Assembly (NCBI RefSeq): GCF_019970045.1
Contig: NZ_JAHXYI010000002.1
Coordinates: forward strand, 1 to 64,000
Direction of reading: 5' to 3'
From: Chryseobacterium sp. GVT01B
GTDB lineage: Bacteria > Bacteroidota > Bacteroidia > Flavobacteriales > Weeksellaceae
DNA: 64,000 bases
Below the pieces are notes generated by a model. The model saw nothing but the letters and a program-made list of their open reading frames with translations, did not search any database and was not told the DNA's origin. Shown piece after piece: positions 25,355-32,527 of the stretch. Positions within the stretch are counted from its first letter, which is position 1, and the number at the start of each line of letters is the position of its first letter. Both the position numbers and the translations under genes were made by a program.

Positions 25355-26401
25355 ATGATAACAATATTAAACGATAATTTTTCTCAGCTTAACGAGTTTC
25401 TTCATGAAAAATCTTTCAGTAAAATTTTCATTCTCGTTGATGAAAATACTCATGAGTACTGCCTTCCTATTCTTTTGGGAAATATGGAAACAGACCTTGG
25501 CTTTGAAATTTTAGAGATTGAAGCCGGAGAAGAAATGAAAAATATCCAGACTGCCAATCAGCTTTGGGAAATTCTTACGGAAATGCAGGCAGACAGAAAA
25601 GCGCTGGTTATCAATCTTGGGGGCGGTGTGATTACTGATATGGGAGGATTTGTGGCATCTACTTACAAAAGAGGAATACAGTTCATCAATATCCCTACTA
25701 CTCTTTTATCTATGTGTGATGCTTCGATAGGAGGAAAAACGGGTATTGACCTGATGCATTATAAAAATATGGTGGGAACTTTCGCTTTTCCTGAACAGAT
25801 CTTTATTTTTCCAAAATTCTTAGAAACATTACCATTTAAAGAATTGAGAAGCGGATTCGCTGAAATGCTGAAACACGGATTAATAGCTGATAAAAATCAT
25901 TGGGATCAGCTGATTCAGGTTCGTAAACTGGAGGTTGATACAGTAATTCCACATATTCAGACTTCTATGAATATCAAGCAGGACGTTGTAGATAAAGATT
26001 TTCATGAACAGAATATCAGAAAAACATTAAACTTCGGGCATACAATAGGTCACGCCGTAGAAAGTTTATGCTTACAGCAGGGAAATCCTATTCTTCACGG
26101 AGAAGCCGTTGCCATGGGAATGATTGCAGAAGCTCATCTGGCTTATCTGGAGAATCTTATTTCTGAAACAGATGCAGATATGGTCATCGAAAATGTTCAG
26201 AGATACTATCCTTACCTCGATATAAGTGATTTTAAAGACGAAGATATCACGGCATTATTACTGAATGATAAAAAGAATACAGACAGTAAAATCAACTTTT
26301 CATTACTTTCCGGAATAGGTTCTTGTACTTATGACCATCAGTGCAGCCAGGAAAATATCCTTGAATCGCTGTCTTTTTATAGAAAATTGAATAATGCTTA
26401 A
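25355..26401 (+). CDS. aroB: 3-dehydroquinate synthase
   Basis: The 348-residue protein has the NAD-binding GGGVITDMGGFVAS motif, the substrate-binding PTTLLSMCDASIGGKTGI segment and the metal ligands in RKTLNFGHTIGHAVE and LHGEAVAMGM. It converts DAHP to 3-dehydroquinate, step two of the shikimate pathway. It stands alone with its own terminator and is divergent from the pseudouridine synthase gene. Confidence 0.95.
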   Translation: MITILNDNFSQLNEFLHEKSFSKIFILVDENTHEYCLPILLGNMETDLGFEILEIEAGEEMKNIQTANQLWEILTEMQADRKALVINLGGGVITDMGGFVASTYKRGIQFINIPTTLLSMCDASIGGKTGIDLMHYKNMVGTFAFPEQIFIFPKFLETLPFKELRSGFAEMLKHGLIADKNHWDQLIQVRKLEVDTVIPHIQTSMNIKQDVVDKDFHEQNIRKTLNFGHTIGHAVESLCLQQGNPILHGEAVAMGMIAEAHLAYLENLISETDADMVIENVQRYYPYLDISDFKDEDITALLLNDKKNTDSKINFSLLSGIGSCTYDHQCSQENILESLSFYRKLNNA

Positions 26402-26524
26402 CGATTTTTTGGAAAGATAAACCCGGTTTGAAAGGTTATTTTTAACAAAATTGTCAATTTAGACCTCTTCTAAACAAATGTTTATTTAAATATGTAATAA
26501 ACTGCAAATCAACTATATATTTCC

Positions 26525-26555
26525 AATACCACTTATTGTCTAAGTGGTATTTTTA
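26525..26555 (+). terminator. aroB terminator
   Basis: The perfect 11-bp stem AATACCACTTA / TAAGTGGTATT with a 5-base loop is followed by TTTTATTG. Confidence 0.85.
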
Positions 26556-26581
26556 TTGATTTTAATCATAAAAAATATTTT

Positions 26582-26596
26582 TGGCAAGCAATTTGA
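26582..26596 (+). promoter_or_regulatory. Sigma-54-like -24/-12 element, barrel gene 1
   Basis: TTGGCAAGCAATTTGAA has GG (26583) and G (26595) separated by exactly ten bases, and TTT before the second G, as in RpoN promoters (TTGGCAcG-N4-TTGCw). The -12 dinucleotide is GA instead of GC. It is 85 bases before the ATG. Confidence 0.55.
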
Positions 26597-26680
26597 AAGA
26601 TACTCTGCGTTCAACTGAAAATGCTGAACAAGTAGTAAAATTTAAAATTAAGAAAGAGTAAAATTAAAAAAATTAAAGTT

Positions 26681-27316
26681 ATGAAAAAGTTAATTTTAGG
26701 ATTAGCGTTAACTGCAGGAACATTCGCATTCGCTCAACAGACAGGAAACACATCTTCTAATCCAGTAACATTTGGGGTAAAAGGGGGAATGAACGTATCT
26801 TCACTTTCAAAAGACAGTGGTCTTGATGATCAGAAATCTAAAATTGGATTCAATGCAGGTGTATTTGCCAACATTCCGTTAGCAGCTTCATTCAGCGTTC
26901 AACCGGAAGTATTATATTCTCAATATGGTAACAAATCAGATTTCACCTCATTTGGGACGAAATTTTCGGCTTCTACTAAATTAGATTATGTTACTGTACC
27001 GGTAATGTTCCAGTACAACCTTATTCCTGACCTTTATGTTGAGGCAGGACCAGAATTCGGTTTCATGGTAAGTGCTAAAAATAAATTGAAAAATGAATCC
27101 AACGGAGATTCTACTACATCAGACAATTACAAAGATAATTTCAATACATTCAACTTTGGTATTGGTCTTGGTGCCGGGTATTACTTTACTCCGAACCTTG
27201 GACTTACAGCAAGATATGTTGCAGGTTTAACTGATATCGCAAAAAACAGACCTAACGGTTCTGATGCGGTAAGAAACAATGTATTCCAGGTAGGTTTAGC
27301 TTATAAATTCAAATAA
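26681..27316 (+). CDS. PorT-like outer-membrane beta-barrel protein 1
   Basis: The 211-residue protein has a signal peptide (MKK...AGTFAFAQ) and an eight-strand-type barrel of the OMP_b-brl_2 class. Typical repeats are FGVKGGMNVSSLS, GVFANIPLAASFSVQPEVLYSQ, YVTVPVMFQYNLIPDLYVEAGPEFGF and the closing strand VFQVGLAYKFK. It ends in an aromatic-Lys tail as outer-membrane barrels do. The function is unknown. It is the first of five tandem paralogues, each with its own promoter-like element and most with a clear terminator. Confidence 0.88.
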   Translation: MKKLILGLALTAGTFAFAQQTGNTSSNPVTFGVKGGMNVSSLSKDSGLDDQKSKIGFNAGVFANIPLAASFSVQPEVLYSQYGNKSDFTSFGTKFSASTKLDYVTVPVMFQYNLIPDLYVEAGPEFGFMVSAKNKLKNESNGDSTTSDNYKDNFNTFNFGIGLGAGYYFTPNLGLTARYVAGLTDIAKNRPNGSDAVRNNVFQVGLAYKFK

Positions 27317-27352
27317 GCTTATACATTCACTAACAAATTTTATATTCAATAG

Positions 27353-27392
27353 AAAAGATCAGATTAATTTTTTAATCTGGTCTTTTTTTTAT
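27353..27392 (+). terminator. Terminator of barrel gene 1
   Basis: GATCAGATTAA / TTAATCTGGTC stem (one G-T pair) is followed by eight T. Confidence 0.85.
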
Positions 27393-27494
27393 AGGTAAAG
27401 CATTGATCCTTTGATAAAACATTAAACATATATCCCAAACCATTGATTTTTCAATCTGTTAAAGATATATAAAGTCTTTATTGAAGGGAGTTCA

Positions 27495-27509
27495 CGGCAT
27501 ATTGTTTGT
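27495..27509 (+). promoter_or_regulatory. Weak sigma-54-like element, barrel gene 2
   Basis: CGGCATATTGTTTGT keeps GG-N10-G and TTTG, but has C for T at the first base and GT at -12. It is 41 bases before the ATG. Confidence 0.4.
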
Positions 27510-27549
27510 TGCTTTCCGAGCGTTAAACAACTTAAATTAAAACTAATCT

Positions 27550-28176
27550 ATGAAAAAGATTTTTCCAGGCCTGGCACTTATCGCAGGTACTTTTGTTTTT
27601 GCTCAGAACACTTCAACTGATGCTACTCCTCCATCCACATCTTCTTCTTCTAAAATCAAATTCGGTTTGAAAGCAGGACTTAATGTTTCCACTCTTTCCA
27701 ATATGGATATGAAATCAAAAGCTGGATTTTATGGTGGTGTTTTTATGAATATTCCTGTCGCTAAGGATTTCTCTGTTCAGCCTGAAGTATTATACAGTAA
27801 TGTAGGAGCTAAACAGAAAGGAGACAGTAATGCAAAACTTGAAGTAGAATATATTTCCATTCCCGTAATGTTTCAATATAAAGTACTTCCTAATCTTTAT
27901 GTAGAAGCCGGACCACAATTTAGCTTCTTAATGGATGCCAGATTAAAGGACGATGTAGGGAGTTTACACCTTAAAAATGCAACCAGAGGCTTTGATTTCG
28001 GAATCGGCTTGGGAGCCGGTTATAATATAACAAAAAATATTGGTGTAAATGTGAGATATACTGCAGGCTTATCTGATATTGTGAATGCAAAACAACAGAG
28101 ATATCTTTATGGGTATGGCAGACCAGGATCTGTAAGAAACGGTGTATTCCAGGTAGGAGTAAATTACAAATTCTAA
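27550..28176 (+). CDS. PorT-like outer-membrane beta-barrel protein 2
   Basis: The 208-residue protein has a signal peptide (MKKIFPGLALIAGTFVFAQ), a Ser/Thr/Pro-rich linker and a barrel with KFGLKAGLNVSTLSNMDMKSKAGFYGG near the start and VFQVGVNYKF at the end. It is closest to barrel 3, sharing the SKAGFYGGVF segment. Between strands it has a shorter loop than barrel 1. The function is unknown. Confidence 0.88.
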   Translation: MKKIFPGLALIAGTFVFAQNTSTDATPPSTSSSSKIKFGLKAGLNVSTLSNMDMKSKAGFYGGVFMNIPVAKDFSVQPEVLYSNVGAKQKGDSNAKLEVEYISIPVMFQYKVLPNLYVEAGPQFSFLMDARLKDDVGSLHLKNATRGFDFGIGLGAGYNITKNIGVNVRYTAGLSDIVNAKQQRYLYGYGRPGSVRNGVFQVGVNYKF

Positions 28177-28218
28177 AGCTTATTAGCTTTTCTCGTTAAG
28201 TTTTTATAATTAAAGTGG

Positions 28219-28246
28219 AGCCGGATTAAAATTAATCCGGCTTTTT
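28219..28246 (+). terminator. Terminator of barrel gene 2
   Basis: AGCCGGATTAA / TTAATCCGGCT is followed by TTTTT. Confidence 0.85.
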
Positions 28247-28314
28247 CATGTAAAATAAAGATTACTTTTTCCAATTTATAGCATAAACACTGGATTTATA
28301 ATATGTTTTAACTT

Positions 28315-28329
28315 TGGCACGCAGTTTGA
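28315..28329 (+). promoter_or_regulatory. Sigma-54-like -24/-12 element, barrel gene 3
   Basis: TTTGGCACGCAGTTTGAT contains the exact -24 hexamer TTGGCACG and GG-N10-GA, 52 bases before the ATG. Confidence 0.6.
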
Positions 28330-28380
28330 TTCTTAATGAAATGTTAAATAAAACTTAAAAACTATTAAAATATAAAACTT

Positions 28381-28965
28381 ATGAAAAAGATTCTTTTAGG
28401 TCTTGCCCTGGTAGCAGGTACTTTCACTTTCGCTCAGAAGACTTCAACTTCTACTGCTTCATCTTCCCCAGTTAGATTTGGTGTAAAAGCAGGTCTTAAT
28501 ATTTCAACTATTTCTAACAGTGATTTGAATTCAAAAGCTGGATTCTACGGTGGTGTTTTTGCAAACATTCCAGTAGCACAGGATTTCTCTGTACAACCGG
28601 AAGTATTATATAGTGGGATGGGTGGTAAAGCTAAGTCTAACAGCAATGTAAAACTAAATACGGATTATATCGCAGTACCGGTAATGTTGCAGTACAATCT
28701 GATTCCTAATCTATATGTAGAAGCAGGTCCTCAATTCGGGTTCCTTATCAGCGCTAAAGGAAAAGCTAATGGTTCATCTGTAGATGTTAAAGATAATTTG
28801 AAAACTTTTGATTTCGGAATTGGTCTTGGAGCTGGATATTATTTCACACAAAATATTGGAGTGAATCTAAGATATACCGCAGGATTATCTGATGTTCCTA
28901 AAAACAACCCAGGTGATGCTTCTAGAAACGGAGTATTTCAGGTTGGTTTAGCTTATAAATTCTAA
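28381..28965 (+). CDS. PorT-like outer-membrane beta-barrel protein 3
   Basis: At 194 residues this is the shortest barrel of the array. It has the signal MKKILLGLALVAGTFTFAQ, the strand patterns RFGVKAGLNISTISNSDLNSK and YIAVPVMLQYNLIPNLYVEAGPQFGFLI, and the closing VFQVGLAYKF. It is nearest to barrel 2 in the N-terminal half and to barrel 1 in the central strand, which suggests duplication with gene conversion. The function is unknown. Confidence 0.88.
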   Translation: MKKILLGLALVAGTFTFAQKTSTSTASSSPVRFGVKAGLNISTISNSDLNSKAGFYGGVFANIPVAQDFSVQPEVLYSGMGGKAKSNSNVKLNTDYIAVPVMLQYNLIPNLYVEAGPQFGFLISAKGKANGSSVDVKDNLKTFDFGIGLGAGYYFTQNIGVNLRYTAGLSDVPKNNPGDASRNGVFQVGLAYKF

Positions 28966-29005
28966 GAAATCAGATTAGCTTTAAAGCGAAATTTCTAATC
29001 AATAC

Positions 29006-29037
29006 AAAGCCGGATTATATTTAATCCGGCTTTTTTA
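29006..29037 (+). terminator. Terminator of barrel gene 3
   Basis: AAAGCCGGATTA / TAATCCGGCTTT is followed by a T run. The stem sequence is nearly the same as in the terminator of barrel gene 2, so the duplicated unit included the terminator. Confidence 0.85.
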
Positions 29038-29053
29038 TTTGGCAGATGATTTT

Positions 29054-29068
29054 TGGCAAGAAATTTGC
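29054..29068 (+). promoter_or_regulatory. Orphan sigma-54-like -24/-12 element
   Basis: TTTTGGCAAGAAATTTGCG has GG-N10-GC, a full match to the invariant bases, but no open reading frame of useful length follows before the terminator at 29301-29336. Confidence 0.6.
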
Positions 29069-29300
29069 GTACTGAGTAATGATTGTACTCTATTCCGGAA
29101 ATCCCAACACATGATTCCGTTTTTACAATGAAGCAGGTATTGGTTCAGTTGATCAATCAATTGAATTTTAATACTCAAACGTAACTATTACCATTATAAA
29201 CTTTTAACGGGAACAGCATTGGGTTGATTAACACTAGAATGCAAGGCAGGATACAGCAATGTATGTTGTTCAATAATTAGATACATTTTGATTTCAATAG

Positions 29301-29336
29301 AAAAAGTCAGGTTTATTAGTTTAGGCCTGACTTTTT
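29301..29336 (+). terminator. Terminator of the gene-less unit
   Basis: AAAAAGTCAGG / CCTGACTTTTT with a 14-base loop. Confidence 0.8.
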
Positions 29337-29372
29337 CGCTTATTGCATGATTTTTATCACTTCTCCCGCTTG

Positions 29373-29387
29373 TGGCAGATATTTTGT
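29373..29387 (+). promoter_or_regulatory. Weak sigma-54-like element, barrel gene 4
   Basis: TGGCAGATATTTTGT keeps TGGCA and GG-N10-G with TTT before the last G; the -12 dinucleotide is GT. It is 35 bases before the ATG. Confidence 0.45.
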
Positions 29388-29421
29388 CGCAATGAAGAGA
29401 AATTAAATTAAACTTTAAATC

Positions 29422-30120
29422 ATGAAAAAACTCTTTATAGTACTGGCAGTGGCGGGCGGCATTTTCGCGAATGCACAGGAAAAAACTCAATCAAAAACTT
29501 CTTCTCCTGTTACTTTTGGTGTTAAAGCAGGTCTGAACGGATCTACGCTTACCAGAGGAGACGGTTATGAATATGATAATAATGAAAAAATGAAAGTAGG
29601 TTTTCATGCAGGGGTGTTCGCCAATATTCCGGTTTCTGAAAAATTCAGTATCCAGCCTGAGCTTCTTTTCAGCCAGCTGGGGTCAAAATCAGACTATAAC
29701 TACAGAACAAACTCAGGGAACTACAGAAGAACACAGCACTATGATTATAGTACAACATTAAATTATCTTTCTCTTCCTGTAATGGTTCAATATAATATTC
29801 TTCCTCAGCTATATGTAGAAGCAGGCCCTGAATTTGGATACCTATTGGGAGGAAAAACAAAAGGAGATTTAACTACTATTGAAACTACCGGGAATTCAAT
29901 TACAATTGATCATACGGAACATATTTCAAAAAATATTTCAACAGGTCTTTTTAACCGTTTCAATCTGGGATTAGGTATTGGTGCCGGATATTACTTTACT
30001 AAAAGCTTTGGGGTAACCGCAAGATTTACTGCTGGTATTACTGAAGTTTACAAATATAACGATGATGATAAAGTAAGAAATAATGCACTTCAGATTGGAG
30101 TTGCTTATAAGTTTAAATAG
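29422..30120 (+). CDS. PorT-like outer-membrane beta-barrel protein 4
   Basis: The 232-residue protein has a more divergent signal peptide (MKKLFIVLAVAGGIFANAQ). Its barrel has long Tyr/Arg/Asn-rich loops (around residues 50-60 and 92-112), strands SIQPELLFSQLGSKS and YVEAGPEFGYLLGG, and closing LQIGVAYKFK. The longer exposed loops distinguish it from barrels 1-3 and may confer a separate ligand. The function is unknown. Confidence 0.88.
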   Translation: MKKLFIVLAVAGGIFANAQEKTQSKTSSPVTFGVKAGLNGSTLTRGDGYEYDNNEKMKVGFHAGVFANIPVSEKFSIQPELLFSQLGSKSDYNYRTNSGNYRRTQHYDYSTTLNYLSLPVMVQYNILPQLYVEAGPEFGYLLGGKTKGDLTTIETTGNSITIDHTEHISKNISTGLFNRFNLGLGIGAGYYFTKSFGVTARFTAGITEVYKYNDDDKVRNNALQIGVAYKFK

Positions 30121-30144
30121 GGATATTTATTATTTTCAAAATGG

Positions 30145-30173
30145 TACCGGGTCTATTAGGGTCCGGTATTTTT
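30145..30173 (+). terminator. Terminator of barrel gene 4
   Basis: TACCGG / CCGGTA stem around a loop with TCTATTAGG, followed by ATTTTTAT. Confidence 0.7.
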
Positions 30174-30483
30174 ATTTCAGATCCTGAAAACAATCCGGAT
30201 ACTCCATTTTTTTAGAAAAACAGCTTCTGCTTTTAAATTTTTTATCATTTCAATTATCTACAGTAATATTTTTCGACTCTTCAACTCTTTTCATAAAATA
30301 TTCAGTTTGGGATACATTTATTCATCAAAAAGGGATAAATGATTAAGAAAAATATTTCTGAAAACCCCTTTAAAACCCCTGCAAATAGGTATTTTTCAAC
30401 TTTGGCAAGCAATTTGCAAAATAATTGGAGTCTGATTGAGAAATCATCCGACACACAAATAGTAAAATTAAAAAAATAAAATT
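30174..30483 (+). other. Spacer before barrel gene 5
   Basis: This AT-rich stretch of about 310 bases holds no gene. It contains the sigma-54-like element of barrel 5. Upstream activating sites for an RpoN activator would be expected here, but I cannot define one. Confidence 0.4.
30403..30417 (+). promoter_or_regulatory. Best sigma-54-like -24/-12 element, barrel gene 5
   Basis: TTTGGCAAGCAATTTGCAAA fits TTGGCA-N6-TTGCA with GG-N10-GC, the complete RpoN signature, 67 bases before the ATG. Confidence 0.7.
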
Positions 30484-31191
30484 ATGAAGAAGTTATTTTT
30501 AGGATTAGCATTAACTGCTGGTACATTAGCTTTTGCTCAAGAGACAGAAACAAAAACAGTAAATGCATCACCACTAAAAAAAGATGTTCAACCCGTTAGA
30601 TTCGGGATTAAAGCAGGAGGAAACTCTTCTTATTTCAGTCAGCAGAAGTTTGGGATCAACACCCAGCAATTAGGTTTCCATGCAGGTGCATTCGTTAATA
30701 TTCCAATTTCAAAACAATTTAGTTTCCAGCCAGAGGTTTTATTCAACCAAATGGGGGCTAAAGATGTAATGTATTCTACAGAAACTGACAATGGCGTTAC
30801 GAATGTGAAGACTAAAGTACAGAGCAGAGTACAAATGAATTACATTTCAGTTCCATTAATGGTTCAAATGAGACCTATTGACAAGTTTTATATTGAAGCA
30901 GGACCTGAATTCAGTTATTTCCTTAATGGTAAAAACAAATCAGAATCTACTGTAGCAAGTACTACAGGAGGTATTACTACAACTACTGCAAGTTCAAACT
31001 CTCAGGATATCGATAAAGATATGATCAACAAATTCAATTTCGGATTGGGTCTTGGTTTAGGGTATGATATCACTTCCAACATTGGTGTAAGTGCAAGATA
31101 CGTAAACAGCTTAACTAAAATTGATAAGAGCAGACCTGCTGCTGAAAACAACAACAGAGTATTTCAGTTAGGTTTGAACTATAAGTTCTAA
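30484..31191 (+). CDS. PorT-like outer-membrane beta-barrel protein 5
   Basis: The 235-residue protein has the signal MKKLFLGLALTAGTLAFAQ, a linker (KTVNASPLKKDVQP), then barrel strands RFGIKAGGNSSYFSQ, FVNIPISKQFSFQPEVLFNQMG and YISVPLMVQMRPIDKFYIEAGPEFSYFL. The closing strand is VFQLGLNYKF. A Ser/Thr-rich loop (about residues 160-178) is longer than in barrels 1-3. The function is unknown. Confidence 0.88.
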   Translation: MKKLFLGLALTAGTLAFAQETETKTVNASPLKKDVQPVRFGIKAGGNSSYFSQQKFGINTQQLGFHAGAFVNIPISKQFSFQPEVLFNQMGAKDVMYSTETDNGVTNVKTKVQSRVQMNYISVPLMVQMRPIDKFYIEAGPEFSYFLNGKNKSESTVASTTGGITTTTASSNSQDIDKDMINKFNFGLGLGLGYDITSNIGVSARYVNSLTKIDKSRPAAENNNRVFQLGLNYKF

Positions 31192-31238
31192 TTAAAAAAA
31201 ACAATTTTTTAACCGAAGTGCATTAACCAGCACGTATA

Positions 31239-31273
31239 AAATAGCCGGAAGATTTTTCTTTCGGCTATTTATA
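31239..31273 (+). terminator. Terminator of barrel gene 5
   Basis: AAATAGCCGGAAGA / TCTTTCGGCTATTT forms a 14-bp stem with G-T pairs and a 4-base loop. Confidence 0.8.
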
Positions 31274-31335
31274 TTTAAAAATAGGGCAATTATATACAAT
31301 TTTATATTAATCCTGCTATCTCATTATTATGACTC

Positions 31336-31407
31336 TGTCATTCTGAATGTAACAGTGAAATGAAGAATTCAGGCTTTACATGAGATTCTTCCTTCGTCAG
31401 AATGACA
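31336..31407. repeat. Intergenic inverted-repeat element (72 bp)
   Basis: TGTCATTCTGA / TCAGAATGACA are perfect inverted ends. The interior has GAAATGAAGAATTC and GAGATTCTTCCTTCG, related to the inner part of the element at 2297-2457. It lies between convergent genes. Confidence 0.7.
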
Positions 31408-31439
31408 ATGGTGTAAAATTCTATAGTCACCCAGAATAT

Positions 31440-32387
31440 TTATTCAAATATTCTGGGATCATCACTGATTACCCCGTCTATTCCCATATCCTTTAATTCC
31501 TTCAATCTTTCTTTTGTATTTACAGTCCATGGGATTACTTTCATTCCTAATGCGTGACATTCCTGTACTAATTGTGGGGTCACAAGATTATGTTCGGGGC
31601 TGTAAATGGTAGGGGTAAAACTCAAAAATTTCATATCTCCTGCCACTCCACTTAAATGATCAGGATACATTTTGAATTTCTCTGCAGGAATGTTTTTAAA
31701 ATAAGCCTGTTGCTGAGCCAGCTTTTTATCATCTACTTTTTCTACCAGAAGAGCTGTCATAATTTTAGGATATTCTTTATGAAGGATTTCCAGTGTTCTG
31801 GGATCAAAAGACTGGATAATCACTCTGTCCTGAATTTTTTTCTCTACAATAATCTTCATCATCAGATCTACAAATTCTTTGGGTTCCGGATGAAATATAT
31901 TATCAGAGAAAGGACGTGTCTTTGTTTCTATATTATAAAAAGGCAACGGTCTTTTCAGCTCACGGGCATAAGCCTCACATGCATCTATGATATCGGAAAA
32001 AAGAGGTTTTTGAACCTTCATTTTCTTTTGATCAGGATAATTACTCAGTTTCTTTAAACCTACATCAAATGTCTTAATTTTTGCATAAGGCATTTCATAA
32101 ATCTTATAATAAAAACCTGAGTCTTTTGGAATGTAGGTTCCATCCGGCTTGGTAACCAACTCCGGCGAAAGGAATGCATCATGGGAAAGAATCACCTTTT
32201 TGTCCTTTGTAATAGCCAGATCCATTTCCAGGGTCGTTATATTCATTTTTAAGGCATTCTTCATTGCCGGGATGGTATTTTCCGGATAAAGAGATTTCCC
32301 TCCGCGGTGTGCCTGTTTATCGAAAGATTGTGAAGTGTAAAGCTGGGTAAATACCAGAAAAACACCCGTGAAAAATGCATTTTTCAT
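31440..32387 (-). CDS. Secreted glycerophosphodiester phosphodiesterase
   Basis: The 315-residue protein has an N-terminal export signal (to about residue 19) and a GDPD TIM barrel. The catalytic HRGGKSLYPENT motif lies near residue 28, the metal-binding TLEMDLAIT follows, and the second catalytic histidine is in LSHDAFL. It hydrolyses glycerophosphodiesters in the periplasm or outside, releasing glycerol-3-phosphate and alcohol. The C-terminal DGVISDDPRIFE is usual. It is in the same direction as purF but separated by a terminator. Confidence 0.92.
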   Translation of the reverse strand: MKNAFFTGVFLVFTQLYTSQSFDKQAHRGGKSLYPENTIPAMKNALKMNITTLEMDLAITKDKKVILSHDAFLSPELVTKPDGTYIPKDSGFYYKIYEMPYAKIKTFDVGLKKLSNYPDQKKMKVQKPLFSDIIDACEAYARELKRPLPFYNIETKTRPFSDNIFHPEPKEFVDLMMKIIVEKKIQDRVIIQSFDPRTLEILHKEYPKIMTALLVEKVDDKKLAQQQAYFKNIPAEKFKMYPDHLSGVAGDMKFLSFTPTIYSPEHNLVTPQLVQECHALGMKVIPWTVNTKERLKELKDMGIDGVISDDPRIFE

Positions 32388-32473
32388 ATCCTGAAGTTTT
32401 AATCATACAAAATTAAAACTCTATTGTATATTGTATAATACAGGAATATTAAGCTTCTGCTACATTTATAACA

Positions 32474-32505
32474 AAAAGAGCCAGGTGATAGCCCGGCTCT
32501 TTTGT
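32474..32505 (-). terminator. purF terminator
   Basis: AAAAGAGCC / GGCTCTTTT with a 12-base loop lies 25 bases past the purF stop. Confidence 0.8.
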
Positions 32506-32527
32506 TTTTATGATTTTAATAAAGAGA

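Larger units (their letters stand above)
29070..29421 (+). other. Gene-less transcription unit within the barrel array
   Basis: This 350-bp stretch contains no gene I can support. It begins with the orphan promoter-like element and ends with a strong terminator, giving a predicted RNA of about 255 nt, then the promoter-like element of barrel 4. The longest ATG frame is 18 codons (from about 29128). It could be a deleted barrel gene whose promoter and terminator survive, or a small RNA gene. Confidence 0.4.

Noticed and set aside
26582..26596. Reading TTGGCA...TTTG as an ordinary TTTG/TAnnTTTG promoter
   Set aside because: Spacing between the boxes is only about 6 bp instead of 17-19, and the TA of the -7 box is absent. 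The sigma-54-like reading fits all copies better.
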